This document shows positions 35,392-43,743 of a stretch of DNA of 64,000 bases, piece after piece (within the stretch, counting starts at the first letter, position 1; each line of letters starts with the position of its first letter). The position numbers were made by a program, and so were the translations under genes. Source of the stretch: Allobosea sp. (GTDB taxonomy: Bacteria > Pseudomonadota > Alphaproteobacteria > Rhizobiales > Beijerinckiaceae). The notes beneath the pieces are model-generated. The model saw nothing but the letters and a program-made list of their open reading frames with translations, did not search any database and had not been told where the DNA came from. The stretch is from positions 28,460 to 92,459 of the forward strand of contig NZ_JAFKFW010000021.1 in assembly GCF_017308015.1 (NCBI RefSeq). The letters run 5' to 3'.

Positions 35392-36146
35392 GGCTTCACG
35401 CTCTTGGAAGTGACACCGTAGCGCACGAGCGTCAGGGAGTTGTCGGCTTGAGTCGGCGTCGTCTCGCCGGCATCCTTCAGGCTGCGCAGGGCCAGCGAGA
35501 GCGTGCCCTTTTTCTGGGCCTGGACGAGCCCCTCGACCTGCCCGGGCTCGATTTCGAGCGTCGCGGTCTCGCCGACCACGACCTTCTCGCCGTTGCGCTC
35601 CTGCACGTTCTGGCCGATGGCCAGGACGCGGATGTTCCGCAGGATGACTTCGCTGACAGGGCCCTCCGCCTCGCCGCGCGGGGTGGAGATGACGTCGACG
35701 CGGTCATTTGGAAGGATGAAGCCGCCGGCGGTGTTCGCGCCGCGGCTGTCGGTCGAGATCGCGACGGCGCGCATGCCCGCGGGCAGGACGGCCGAGAGGA
35801 AGCCGGTTCCGTCGGTCCTGATCAGCTTCTCGCGGCGGATCGGCTCGGCGCCCAAAGTGGCGTAGCGCGCCACCTGCCCGATGATTTCCGTCTCGGCTTC
35901 GGGCGCCTCGTCCTTGCGGATGATGCCGGCCGGCACGCTGGCTAGCGGCCAGTCGAGCCAGCGCAGGTCGCTCGCCGCCACCGTGTTGCCGACGGGGATG
36001 TCGGTCGCCGCGACAAGGACCGGAACGGTCGGGGCCTGTTGGATCTTGGCGACGGGGGCGGGGGTGTCGGGGCTCTGGACGAGCAGTGCGGCGCCCAGCC
36101 CTGCGACCAGCGCGACCGCGAGAATGATGATGCGTGCGGGACTCAT
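35388..36146 (-). CDS. cpaB: Pilus assembly protein CpaB (RcpC)
   Basis: A 252-residue protein with an N-terminal membrane anchor or signal (RIIILAVALVAGLGAALLV). An SAF domain follows (~45-110, VPVLVAATDIPVGNTVAASDLRWLDWP), then a RcpC/CpaB domain (GMRAVAISTDSRGANTAGGFILPNDRVDVI, TLEIEPGQVEGLVQAQKKGTLSLALR). CpaB works with the secretin in the periplasm. A TTAACCAT half-site (36214-36221, minus-strand reading) lies ~68 bp upstream and may be a CtrA site. It is the first gene of the cpaB-to-tadC operon. Confidence 0.92.
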   Translation of the reverse strand: MSPARIIILAVALVAGLGAALLVQSPDTPAPVAKIQQAPTVPVLVAATDIPVGNTVAASDLRWLDWPLASVPAGIIRKDEAPEAETEIIGQVARYATLGAEPIRREKLIRTDGTGFLSAVLPAGMRAVAISTDSRGANTAGGFILPNDRVDVISTPRGEAEGPVSEVILRNIRVLAIGQNVQERNGEKVVVGETATLEIEPGQVEGLVQAQKKGTLSLALRSLKDAGETTPTQADNSLTLVRYGVTSKSVKP

Positions 36147-36213
36147 GGACGAACGACCCTCAGCCAAGCGTGATTGGCTCTCGTCCCGGATCGTCGTTCG
36201 GAAACGTCAACTT

Positions 36214-36221
36214 ATGGTTAA
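36214..36221 (-). promoter_or_regulatory. CtrA-like half-site upstream of cpaB
   Basis: Reads TTAACCAT on the minus strand, the extended half-site preferred by the cell-cycle regulator CtrA. It lies 68 bp ahead of the cpaB start in a locally AT-rich patch. A second correctly spaced TTAA was not seen, so this is a half-site only. Confidence 0.35.
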
Positions 36222-36269
36222 TCGGTCGTATATTTTTTGAACGCCGCTGACGTTACGGCCGCAAGAGGG

Positions 36270-36782
36270 TCAGACGCCGATCGCGGCGTGCCAGATCGCA
36301 GTTTCCGGCAGGATGAGGAGCGCGGCGAAGGCGAGAGCGATGCCATAGGGCACGCCTTCATTGGCGGCATGGAGCCTGCGCAACCACGGCCAGGTCTCCA
36401 TGGGGGCCGGCAGCGGGCGGGCGCGCAGCATGATGATGGCGAAGGTCAGGAGGCCGCCGAGCAAGCCCGCGATCGACAGGTAGGGCATGAGCTGATCGAA
36501 GCCGAACCACAGGGCGGTCGCGGCGGCGAGCTTGGCGTCGCCCCCGCCGATCCAGCCGGCGGCGAACAATCCGAAGGAAACGGTGAGCACGAGCGCCCCG
36601 GCCGCCAGATGCGTCCCGAGCTTGGCGAGATCAAAGCCCAGCACGACCGCGCAGATCGCGAAACCTGCGATCAGGATCATGCAGAGCCGATTCGAGATCG
36701 TCATCGAAACGAGGTCGCTCGCGGCCGCATAGGCCATGGCGAGCGGAAAAAGACCGAGGACGAGGACAAGGGACAGCGACAT
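36270..36782 (-). CDS. cpaA: Prepilin peptidase CpaA (A24 family)
   Basis: A 170-residue integral-membrane aspartic protease. The catalytic aspartates lie in AASDLVSMTISNR and in the GxGD-type motif WIGGGDAKLAAA. There are about five transmembrane helices. It cleaves the Flp prepilin after Gly and also matures TadE-type pseudopilins. It is a short, non-methylating form, as usual for tad loci. The start at 36782 lies downstream of the pilin terminator, and the gene precedes cpaB by ~120 bp on the same strand. Confidence 0.92.
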   Translation of the reverse strand: MSLSLVLVLGLFPLAMAYAAASDLVSMTISNRLCMILIAGFAICAVVLGFDLAKLGTHLAAGALVLTVSFGLFAAGWIGGGDAKLAAATALWFGFDQLMPYLSIAGLLGGLLTFAIIMLRARPLPAPMETWPWLRRLHAANEGVPYGIALAFAALLILPETAIWHAAIGV

Positions 36783-36870
36783 GGAACCAGGCTCCGGATG
36801 CGTGTCATCCTGACGGTGGTTTATCACCGAAAGCTTTACGCGGTCGCGGAAAGCTCGCTTCAAGAAAGAA

Positions 36871-36897
36871 AGGCGCTCCGGTCGCCCCGGAGCGCCT
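36871..36897 (-). terminator. Terminator after the Flp pilin gene
   Basis: An 11-bp stem AGGCGCTCCGG / CCGGAGCGCCT with a 5-nt loop, followed on the minus strand by TTTCTTTCTTG. It lies 29 bp after the pilin stop codon and would separate abundant pilin mRNA from cpaA. Confidence 0.8.
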
Positions 36898-36925
36898 CGC
36901 GTTACCCTTGCGGGACGCTTTTGGC

Positions 36926-37099
36926 TTAGTTCACGGAGTTCAGGGCGCTGGAGACGCGGGTGAACTTGGTGATCAGCGAGGAGCCGACGGTGGTCATGGC
37001 AGTGATGGCGGCGACGGCGATCAGGGCGGCGATCAGGCCGTACTCGATGGCGGTGGCGCCGGACTCGTCCTTGACGAAGCGAGCGAAAAGATTGGTCAT
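36926..37099 (-). CDS. pilA: Flp/Fap-type major pilin
   Basis: A 57-residue prepilin. A short basic leader MTNLFARFVKDESG ends in the CpaA cleavage site G^ATAIEYGLIAAL, with the conserved Glu+5 and Tyr+6 of Flp pilins. A hydrophobic helix follows (GLIAALIAVAAITAM), then a short polar tail ending NSVN. After cleavage the mature pilin would be ~43 residues. It is the only Flp pilin gene in the locus. Its own terminator and a long AT-rich promoter region suggest strong independent expression. Confidence 0.93.
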   Translation of the reverse strand: MTNLFARFVKDESGATAIEYGLIAALIAVAAITAMTTVGSSLITKFTRVSSALNSVN

Positions 37100-37514
37100 G
37101 CTGAAACTCCTTTACACCACGGTTTGACGGCTGCCTGTGCTCTGAGGTGGCTTCGGTCAGCGACAGGAACGACACTAGCCCGCTCGCCTTGCTGATCGGT
37201 TAAAGGGATCGAAGAATTGGCTTGTTTTCGTCCCTGTTTTTTCCGTGGTTAATGCTCAATTTAACCGGAATAAATGGACGATTATCTTGAATACAAAGCC
37301 ATTCCGATGAGTTTTTTTCGGTAAACAAGGTGTTTAGCTGGTTATATAGTGTGGGTTTGTTTCCAGATCGCTCGAGGCTGATCGCTCAGTCCTGTAAATC
37401 TTCCGCTGCGGCATGGCGGTTCAGTTCGTGTGAGATCGCTGCCGCTGGCATGCTTAGGATTTGATTCATCATTTTGGGCTTCATTGAGCGGGTCGCAAAG
37501 CTTGAGGCGCCGCC
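37100..37514. promoter_or_regulatory. AT-rich divergent promoter region of pilA with CtrA-like sites
   Basis: 415 bp without a gene. The part from ~37190 to ~37380 is markedly AT-rich against the GC-rich surroundings. It contains GGTTAA at 37198-37203 and the inverted pair GGTTAA/TTAACC at 37247-37266 (TTAA-N8-TTAAC, one base off the canonical CtrA N7 spacing), plus T-runs near 37310. In Caulobacter pilA transcription is activated by CtrA (established), so CtrA control here is plausible. The region must also drive the plus-strand gene at 37515. Confidence 0.5.
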
Positions 37515-38015
37515 ATGTTGATCGTTCGAGCTCCAGAAGGGCGTCGCCGGCTTCCTCGCTGGGTGGCCGTGGCAGCTCTTGCTGTGACCCTGTCCGGCGC
37601 CGCTGCCGCAGCACCGCCGCGCGGAAAATCCGAAAGCGTGATCGTCCTCGTCGACCACGCCAAGGTCGTGCGCTTGCCCGAGAAGGCCCAGACGGTCGTC
37701 GTCGGCAATCCGGCCATCGCCGATGTGTCCGTACAGCGCAACGGCGTCATGATCGTCACCGGCAAGAGCTTCGGCATCACCAATCTGATCGCGCTCGATG
37801 CCAATGGAACGCTTCTGGCTGAATCGATGGTGCGGGTCGGCGCGGCGTCGGATGAGGTGCTGACGGTTCAGCGGGGCATGGATCGTGAAAGCTATGCCTG
37901 CAATCCGAATTGCCAGCCTTCGATCCAGATGGGCGATGCCCAGCCCTTCTTCGGGAGCACCGCGGGGCAGGTGGCCGCACGCAACGCGCTCGCGACAGGC
38001 GGCGCCCAGAACTAG
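37515..38015 (+). CDS. Pilus-formation N-terminal-domain protein (secretin N-domain-like)
   Basis: A 166-residue exported protein (signal to ~33, GAAAAA). It is composed essentially of the T2SS/T3SS pilus N-terminal domain also present at the start of CpaC: SVIVLVDHAKVVRLPEKAQTVVVGNPAIADVSVQRNGVMIVTGKSFGITNLIALDANG. It has no secretin barrel. A Cys pair (YACNPNCQPS) near residue 125 could form a disulfide. It is divergent from the Flp pilin and may be a periplasmic accessory to the CpaC channel. Confidence 0.85.
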   Translation: MLIVRAPEGRRRLPRWVAVAALAVTLSGAAAAAPPRGKSESVIVLVDHAKVVRLPEKAQTVVVGNPAIADVSVQRNGVMIVTGKSFGITNLIALDANGTLLAESMVRVGAASDEVLTVQRGMDRESYACNPNCQPSIQMGDAQPFFGSTAGQVAARNALATGGAQN

Positions 38016-38198
38016 GGCGGACCCGGGTGACCGGAGCCTCATGTCAGGTACGTGCACCTGCACGTCCTCGCGCGCGAGACGACATGGTTAGCGAAAGCTT
38101 CACGTCGTTTCCGGCTGGCCGGAGACGGCCCTAACCGATCGGAAATTCTTTTGCGGTAGAGCTTTCTGGCCTGGGCTGAAGCTCGACGAGGCAAACGG

Positions 38199-38840
38199 AT
38201 GTTCGACCGAACGAAAAATAAGTCCTTGCCGAATGCTGGGTCGCAGCGCTGCAGCGGCCGCTTCCTGCTGCTCCGGCGCTTCCGCCGATCCCAGGACGGC
38301 GTGGCTGCCGTGGAGTTCGGGTTCGCCGCGGTGCCGTTCTTCGCGCTTCTCTTCGCGATCTTCGAGACGGCGCTGATGTTCTGGTCCAATCAGATTCTGG
38401 AAGAGTCGCTGTCGCAGGTCTCGCGCTCGTTGGTGACGGGGCAGTCCCGGACGCTCTACAATGCGCCCACCGGCGCGGCGAACGCGGCAAAGTTCCGCGA
38501 CGCGATCTGCGCCCGTGCGCCGATAGGGCTCATCGATTGCTCGAAACTGTATGTCGACGTGCGCGTCTACAACAGTTTCTCCGCCGCGACATCCGGGACG
38601 GCGGGCAGCGATCCTCTTGCGGGCGGGGGGCTCAACACGTCCAGCTTCGGCTACACCCAGCCGCAGGGCAACGACATCGTCGTCGTGCGCGCCGTGCTCG
38701 ATTACAAACTCTTCCTCACGGGCTGGGCTTCGGCGGGCCTGGCCAATATCGGGTCGGGCCGGCGCGGCATCGTCGTGAGCATGGCGTTCCGGGCCGAGCC
38801 CTTCGTCGCGTCGGGGCCGACGCCTCCTGCGGGGTCTTGA
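38199..38840 (+). CDS. TadE/TadG-family minor pilin
   Basis: A 213-residue protein. The TadE-like N-terminus has a basic head and then SQDGVAAVEFGFAAVPFFALLFAIFETALMF, including the Glu at the pilin-like cleavage region. A periplasmic domain of ~160 residues follows with two Cys (ICARAPIGLIDCSKL). TadE-type pseudopilins are processed by the CpaA peptidase and are needed for Flp pilus assembly. It lies 6 bp ahead of the next minor pilin gene. Confidence 0.85.
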   Translation: MFDRTKNKSLPNAGSQRCSGRFLLLRRFRRSQDGVAAVEFGFAAVPFFALLFAIFETALMFWSNQILEESLSQVSRSLVTGQSRTLYNAPTGAANAAKFRDAICARAPIGLIDCSKLYVDVRVYNSFSAATSGTAGSDPLAGGGLNTSSFGYTQPQGNDIVVVRAVLDYKLFLTGWASAGLANIGSGRRGIVVSMAFRAEPFVASGPTPPAGS

Positions 38841-38846
38841 TCGGGA

Positions 38847-39452
38847 ATGACGGGCATGCGGAAAAAGACGGATCTGCGTATCTGGCGCCGATTCTGCCGC
38901 GATCGGGAAGGGGTAGCGCTGGTCGAATTCGCCATGCTGCTGCCGGTGATGCTCGTCGCCTATGTCGGGATGGTGGAGGTGGTGCAGTTGGTGATGATCA
39001 ACCGCAAGGTGACGCAGCTGACTTCGGCTCTCAGCGATCTCACGGCACGAGTCCAGTCGGTTGCGCCCGCGGATGTGGAGAATATCTTCAACGCGGCGCA
39101 GACGATCCTGATGCCTTATGACAACAGCAAGGCCTCGATGGCGATTGCCAGTGTCGTCATCGATTCGGCGGGCGTCGCGCGGGTTTGCTGGAGCAACCAG
39201 CGCAACGGCACGGTACCGGCACGCGGCTCAGCGGTGGTCATTCCCGACAGCGTCCGGATCCCGAGCACCTCCGTCATCATGGCGCGCGCGAGCTACAGAT
39301 ATACGCCGGCCTTCGGCTATGTCCTCACCGGGACGTTCACGCTCGGCGACAGTCCGATCTATGCGCGCCCGCGCAACGGTGTGGCTGGCGGCACCGGGAA
39401 CATCGAACAGGTGGTGCGGACCGGCACCAATCCCTGCCAGCCCTTCAACTGA
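38847..39452 (+). CDS. TadE/TadG-family minor pilin
   Basis: A 201-residue protein with the same architecture as its neighbour: basic head (RIWRRFCRDRE), then GVALVEFAMLLPVMLVAYVGMVEVVQLVMINRKV and a periplasmic domain ending CQPFN. The EF after GVALV marks the pseudopilin class. It is too short to contain the VWA-type domain of full TadG. It is probably cotranscribed with the preceding TadE gene, forming a heteromeric minor pilin pair. Confidence 0.85.
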   Translation: MTGMRKKTDLRIWRRFCRDREGVALVEFAMLLPVMLVAYVGMVEVVQLVMINRKVTQLTSALSDLTARVQSVAPADVENIFNAAQTILMPYDNSKASMAIASVVIDSAGVARVCWSNQRNGTVPARGSAVVIPDSVRIPSTSVIMARASYRYTPAFGYVLTGTFTLGDSPIYARPRNGVAGGTGNIEQVVRTGTNPCQPFN

Positions 39453-39583
39453 CCGTTCGGCGGCGCGTGGTCCAGCCGGCGACGCCCGGCCGGAGGGTGC
39501 GGCTTTGCTTGGGGCGCCTCCCGATTTCGCATTCTGCGCCGTTGCGAGCGTAGAAGCCGCCAGGCGTTCGATGCTGGAACGCT

Positions 39584-40111
39584 CTAGCTGCGCAGCACCA
39601 TGCGTCCCGTCTGGACTTCGTAGCCTCGCAGCTTCCCGAGGAAGGAATTGCCCAGCAGGCTCATCGAGAGCGCTCCTTCCGGCAGGACGACGGCCTCGAC
39701 ATTGCGCACGACGATCTCGCCGAGCCGGACCTCCCGCAGCATTGCCCGAAAGCCCACGACCGTGCCGTTGGCCGTGCCGAGCGTCATGCTGCGCGTGGAG
39801 GCGTCTCTCTTGATCCCGAGCGCGCGGGCATCGGCGGCGGTCAGCGCCACGATGCTGGCCCCGGTATCGACCATCATCGTGATGCGGTAGTTCTCGATCG
39901 AGGGATGCACGATATAATGCCCGCGATAATCCGCCGCGACGGCGAGCGTCGCGGGCACGCGCGGCCCGGGCGTCGTCGGCGCCGCCGTGGCGACGGCGAG
40001 GGAAGGCGCATCGTCCGCCAGGCGCGGGGCGAGCCATTGCGTATAGGACAGCGCCCCGACGGCCATGGCACCGGCTACGCTCAACGCCCAGGTCAACGGT
40101 GATGTCGTCAC
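39584..40111 (-). CDS. Membrane-anchored retropepsin-like aspartic protease (TIGR02281-like)
   Basis: A 175-residue clan AA protein. The N-terminal anchor (ALSVAGAMAVGALSYTQWL) is followed by a retropepsin fold with active-site MMVDTGASIVALT and the flap/second-lobe motif LSMSLLGNSFLGKLRGYEV. A single DTGA site implies a homodimer. Proteins of this bacterial family face the periplasm and their substrates are unknown. A GTG start at 40111 follows GGAGGG and is preferred to the ATG at 40198. It is convergent with the tad minor pilin genes. Confidence 0.8.
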   Translation of the reverse strand: MTTSPLTWALSVAGAMAVGALSYTQWLAPRLADDAPSLAVATAAPTTPGPRVPATLAVAADYRGHYIVHPSIENYRITMMVDTGASIVALTAADARALGIKRDASTRSMTLGTANGTVVGFRAMLREVRLGEIVVRNVEAVVLPEGALSMSLLGNSFLGKLRGYEVQTGRMVLRS

Positions 40112-40243
40112 GGTCCCTCCGGTTCTTCCGTCGGTGCTCGCACGATGCGGATACGAGCCCTGACGAAGCGTGAACGGGATGCATGGATTTGCGTGCAAGC
40201 CGAGGGAGGACAGCCGGGGACTGCGGTCAGTCTTAATCCAGGC

Positions 40244-41164
40244 TTACCGGCCGGGTTCGTCGGCGAGCCGGGCAGCGAGTGCAGCGACTTCGGTTGCATA
40301 GGGGATGCTGGGCTGAGCTCCCCGCCGCGTGCAGGCGAGCGAACCGGCGGCGAGACCCTCGCGCAGGGCCGCGGGCATGTCGCGGCCGGCCGCGAGCGCG
40401 GCGGCGAAGGCGCCGGCGAAGCTGTCCCCTGCCGCCACGGTATCGACGACCGCGACCTGCGGTGCTGCGAGCCGATGGCGGGTGCGGTCGATCCAGGCGA
40501 CGGCGCCGGCGGCGCCCAATGTCGCGATCGTGGCGATGCCCCGCTCCTCATCGAGTCGGCAGGCGATCGCATCCGGGTCCTGTTCCGGCCAGCCGAGCGC
40601 CTGCGCAAGCACCATCGCCTCATGCTCGTTGACGATCAGCATGTCGAGTTCGTCCAGCAGGGCCGCCGATGGCGCCTCGGCGGGGGCGAGGTTGAGGATC
40701 ACACGCCCCCCGGCCCGCTTCATCGCGCGGGCTGCCTCGAGGCACGCCTGCTCGGGAACCTCGCGTTGCAGCAGGAGGATATCGCCAGCGGCGAGTTCGA
40801 TCTGCCGCAACGCATCCGGCTGAGCAGCGGCATTCGCGCCGGCTGCGACGATGATCTGGTTGGCGCCCTCCCGGTCCGTCGCGATGAAGGCGGCTCCCGT
40901 AGGCTGCTCGACCCGTGCGACATGACCGAGATCGACGCCTTCGGCGGCGAGCAGGGCGAGTGCCGCATCGCCGAAGCTGTCCCGGCCTGCCGCACCGACC
41001 AGCATGACTTCGGCGCCGGCGCGGCGGGCAGCGAGCGCCTGGTTCGCTCCCTTGCCGCCGGGATGCAGGGCATAGCCGGGGCCGAGTACGGTCTCGCCCG
41101 GCCCCGGCAGACGTTCGACCGGCGTCACGAGATCGATATTGATCGAGCCGAAGACGATGATCAT
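40244..41164 (-). CDS. PfkB/ribokinase-family sugar kinase
   Basis: A 306-residue carbohydrate kinase. The start MIIVFGSINIDLVTPVERLPGPGET and the GGKGANQALAARRAG signature are ribokinase-like. The C-terminal PfkB signature VDTVAAGDSFAGAFAAAL contains the catalytic Asp. It is the closest family match to ribokinase (RbsK), but the sugar is not proved. It shares a 4-bp overlap with the dgoK-like gene upstream (41161-41164), so the two kinases are translationally coupled. Confidence 0.87.
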   Translation of the reverse strand: MIIVFGSINIDLVTPVERLPGPGETVLGPGYALHPGGKGANQALAARRAGAEVMLVGAAGRDSFGDAALALLAAEGVDLGHVARVEQPTGAAFIATDREGANQIIVAAGANAAAQPDALRQIELAAGDILLLQREVPEQACLEAARAMKRAGGRVILNLAPAEAPSAALLDELDMLIVNEHEAMVLAQALGWPEQDPDAIACRLDEERGIATIATLGAAGAVAWIDRTRHRLAAPQVAVVDTVAAGDSFAGAFAAALAAGRDMPAALREGLAAGSLACTRRGAQPSIPYATEVAALAARLADEPGR

Positions 41165-42057
41165 ACGGCGAGATCGGCCGCAAGCCGCCTCACGCCGGCG
41201 ACGAAGGCCGCCTCGGGCGAGATGAGCTGGATGGCGTGCCCTCTCGCCTGCAGACCGGCGCCATAGCTTTCGGCCAGGGCTCCGTCCGCGACGAGATGGA
41301 TGGGCTGGCCCTTGCCGAAAAGGGCTTCGGCCCCGGCGATCTCCTGCCCGACCAGCAGCGCCGAGAGATAGGGGCCGACCGCGCCGCCGGCCATCCGGCC
41401 GGCCAGGACCTCGGTGCGCGCCGCGAACGCGGTGTTGAGCAGCCCGCCCGGCCGTCCCGCCGCGGCACGGCCGCGCGCGAGGCCATCGGCGGCATCAGCC
41501 TCCGAGGGGGCTTCGGCCAGCCGGGCGAGGATCGAATCGTTGCGCAGCAGCCCGTAGAGCTCGCCGGTCATGAAACTGGCGAAACGCGTGATACGGCCCT
41601 GCCTGATCTCCGCCCATTTCGAATGGGTGCCGGGCAGGCAGGCGATGCCGTCGGTCAGGCCGAGGCCGACGATCAGCGTCTCCTCGCCGCGCATCACGTC
41701 GAAGGCGCCGTCGTCGCAGCTCAGGCCGGGGAGGATCGTCGCCGTCGTTGCGGAATCGAGCGCGACCTGGATCGCGGCCGATGCGATCTCGGCGGATGAA
41801 GCCGGGCAGGGGACATAGCGCGCCTCGATCCAGCCGTTGCGGCTGCCGACCATCCCGGCGAGCACGATCGCGGCATCTGGCGCGTCCTTCAGAAAATCGC
41901 CGGCAAGCTCCGCGAAAGCGTCCGGGTAGCCACCCGCCGGAACCGACTGGATGCCGCGGTCGGCGATGCGCCGCTCGATCACCTCTCCCATCTCGGAGAT
42001 CAGGAAGGCACGCGCGCGGGTCGTGCCCCAGTCGAGTGCGATCAGAGGTTTGGACAT
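41161..42057 (-). CDS. dgoK: 2-dehydro-3-deoxygalactonokinase
   Basis: A 298-residue DgoK-family kinase that would phosphorylate 2-keto-3-deoxygalactonate in galactonate (De Ley-Doudoroff type) catabolism. Motifs: LIALDWGTTRARAFLI (phosphate-binding), IVLAGMVGSRNGWIEA, LPGTHSKWAEI and FMTGELYGLLR. The start at 42057 (MSKPLIALD) is well placed; the upstream extension is non-conserved. No DgoA aldolase or DgoD dehydratase gene is adjacent, although an aldose epimerase gene is divergent. Confidence 0.88.
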   Translation of the reverse strand: MSKPLIALDWGTTRARAFLISEMGEVIERRIADRGIQSVPAGGYPDAFAELAGDFLKDAPDAAIVLAGMVGSRNGWIEARYVPCPASSAEIASAAIQVALDSATTATILPGLSCDDGAFDVMRGEETLIVGLGLTDGIACLPGTHSKWAEIRQGRITRFASFMTGELYGLLRNDSILARLAEAPSEADAADGLARGRAAAGRPGGLLNTAFAARTEVLAGRMAGGAVGPYLSALLVGQEIAGAEALFGKGQPIHLVADGALAESYGAGLQARGHAIQLISPEAAFVAGVRRLAADLAV

Positions 42058-42192
42058 GGCAGGCTCCGGCAATGGAGCGCGACTGTCTCCATCGCGCTGT
42101 GCCGGGTCAATAGTTTGCTGCGGGAGGCTTGTGCGGCGCATGCCTTCCCGGCAACCGTATGGGGAACTGGTCGAACGAATCGGACAAGCCGG

Positions 42193-43077
42193 ATGCTCGA
42201 ACTGCAGGCAGGCGGCCTCGACGCCGTCATTCATCCCGGGATGGGCGGCATCGTCTCCTCGTTGAGCTGGCGCAGGTCGGACGGGCGCTGCCAGGACGTG
42301 CTCTCTCCGCCCGCCGGGCGGGAGCCGGGCACGGCGTCGCCGAATTTCTTCGGGACCTGGGCGCTGCTGCCGTTCGCCAACCGTGCCTTCGGCTGCGTCG
42401 TCGACGATGGCGAGCAGCACTTTCTCGTTCCACAGAACGATCCCGGCGGCGCGATCCACGGTTTCGGCTGGCAGGCTGCCTGGGACGTTCTGGAGTATGA
42501 CCGCGGTCATACCGTTCTCGAACACCGCCGGACCGAGGGCTCCGACCCGTATCGCTACCGGGCGCGGCAGGAAGTCATCCTCGACGAAGCCGGTATGACC
42601 ATTCATCTGGCGATTACCAACGAGGCGCAGACGGCACTACCGTTCGGCATCGGCCACCACCCGTGGTTTCCCTGTGCGGCCGATACGCGCCTCGTCATGC
42701 GCAGCGAGGGCGCGCTGGTCTTCGGCGAGGCCTTCCGCGCCACAGGCCGGCAAGCCTTTGCTGATGGTGGCCCTTATGCCGAAGCGCATCCCTTCCGCGG
42801 GGAGACGGTGACTGCCTGGAGCTTCCTCGGCTGGGACGGCAAGGCCCGGATCGAGACGCCTTCGACCGGCCTCGCCATCACCCTCACTGCGAGCGACACT
42901 CTCGACTGCCCGGTGGTCTGGGCGCCGGCAGGGGCGGATTTCCTCTGCGTCGAGCCGCAGAGCCACGCGATCGGCGCTCCCAGCGAGCCGCCGGCGCGGG
43001 CCGCCGCACCGCTCAAGCGCCTGGTGCCCGGCGAGACGTTGGAAGGCTGGCTCAGGATCGCGCCGGAAGCTCTCTGA
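42193..43077 (+). CDS. Aldose 1-epimerase family protein
   Basis: A 294-residue galactose-mutarotase-like protein. Features: LQAGGLDAVIHPGMGGIVSSL, WALLPFANRAFG (the NR motif), HGFGWQAAWDV with a catalytic His, the GIGHHPWFP segment with the second His, and FLCVEPQSHA with the catalytic Glu. It interconverts sugar anomers. It is divergent from the dgoK/ribokinase pair, suggesting a shared sugar-use module. The ATG at 42193 was chosen over the upstream in-frame extension. Confidence 0.87.
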   Translation: MLELQAGGLDAVIHPGMGGIVSSLSWRRSDGRCQDVLSPPAGREPGTASPNFFGTWALLPFANRAFGCVVDDGEQHFLVPQNDPGGAIHGFGWQAAWDVLEYDRGHTVLEHRRTEGSDPYRYRARQEVILDEAGMTIHLAITNEAQTALPFGIGHHPWFPCAADTRLVMRSEGALVFGEAFRATGRQAFADGGPYAEAHPFRGETVTAWSFLGWDGKARIETPSTGLAITLTASDTLDCPVVWAPAGADFLCVEPQSHAIGAPSEPPARAAAPLKRLVPGETLEGWLRIAPEAL

Positions 43078-43080
43078 AAC

Positions 43081-43743
43081 TCAGCGCCAGCCGTAGCCGC
43101 TCGGGTAATACGGCTGATAGCCGTAGGCCCCGGCGGGAAGGGCCGGGCGCAGCAGGATCTGGCCGCGCGCTGCTTCCCAGTTGCCGCCGCGACGCTGGGC
43201 GACGCTGATGGCGTGGCTGCGCTGCTTCGCCTTGGCGATCTTGTGCTTGGACGGACTGGCCTTCGCGAGCTTGGCTTTCGTCGGCGAGGAAGCCTTGGCG
43301 AAGCGCGAGAGATTGTCCGGCGCGGCGCCATTGAGCGCAATCCGCGTCTGGCTGGAGCCGTATTTCTTCACCAGCGCGAAGAGCTTGGCGGCATTGGCCG
43401 GGTGCAGGCGGATGCAGCCGTGCGAGGCCGGGCGGCCGAGCGCGCCGACGGCCGTGGTGCCGTGGATCGCGTAGCCGCCGCGGAAGAACACGGAATGGGG
43501 CATCGCGCCGCCATACTTGCGGGAATACCAGTTCTTCTCAAGCCGGGTCGGGCGATAGACGCCGTTGGGCGAGCGGAAGCCCTTGCGGCCCGACGAGATC
43601 TTCCAGTCGTAGACTTCGCCGTCTGTGGTGGTCACCGTCATGCGCTGGGCGACGATATCGACCCGGACATCGACGCCGGCATGGGCGGTGCCGGCGAAGG
43701 CCGACAGGAAGAGAACGGCCAGGATGCCGAGAACGCGACGCAT
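43081..43743 (-). CDS. L,D-transpeptidase (YkuD domain)
   Basis: A 220-residue exported protein with a signal peptide (MRRVLGILAVLFLSAFAGTAHA). The YkuD catalytic domain covers ~25-145 with the motif HGTTAVGALGRPASHGCIRL containing the catalytic His and Cys. It forms 3-3 peptidoglycan crosslinks or attaches proteins to the wall. The C-terminal ~75 residues are a basic, Lys/Ala/Ser-rich tail (SSPTKAKLAKASPSKHKIAKAK) ending in a Tyr/Gly/Pro-rich stretch, which may bind the wall. Confidence 0.9.
   Translation of the reverse strand: MRRVLGILAVLFLSAFAGTAHAGVDVRVDIVAQRMTVTTTDGEVYDWKISSGRKGFRSPNGVYRPTRLEKNWYSRKYGGAMPHSVFFRGGYAIHGTTAVGALGRPASHGCIRLHPANAAKLFALVKKYGSSQTRIALNGAAPDNLSRFAKASSPTKAKLAKASPSKHKIAKAKQRSHAISVAQRRGGNWEAARGQILLRPALPAGAYGYQPYYPSGYGWR

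Noticed and set aside
36270-37175. 301-codon frame extending cpaA through the pilin gene
   Set aside because: The region upstream of 36782 is out of frame with the Flp pilin gene and crosses its terminator.
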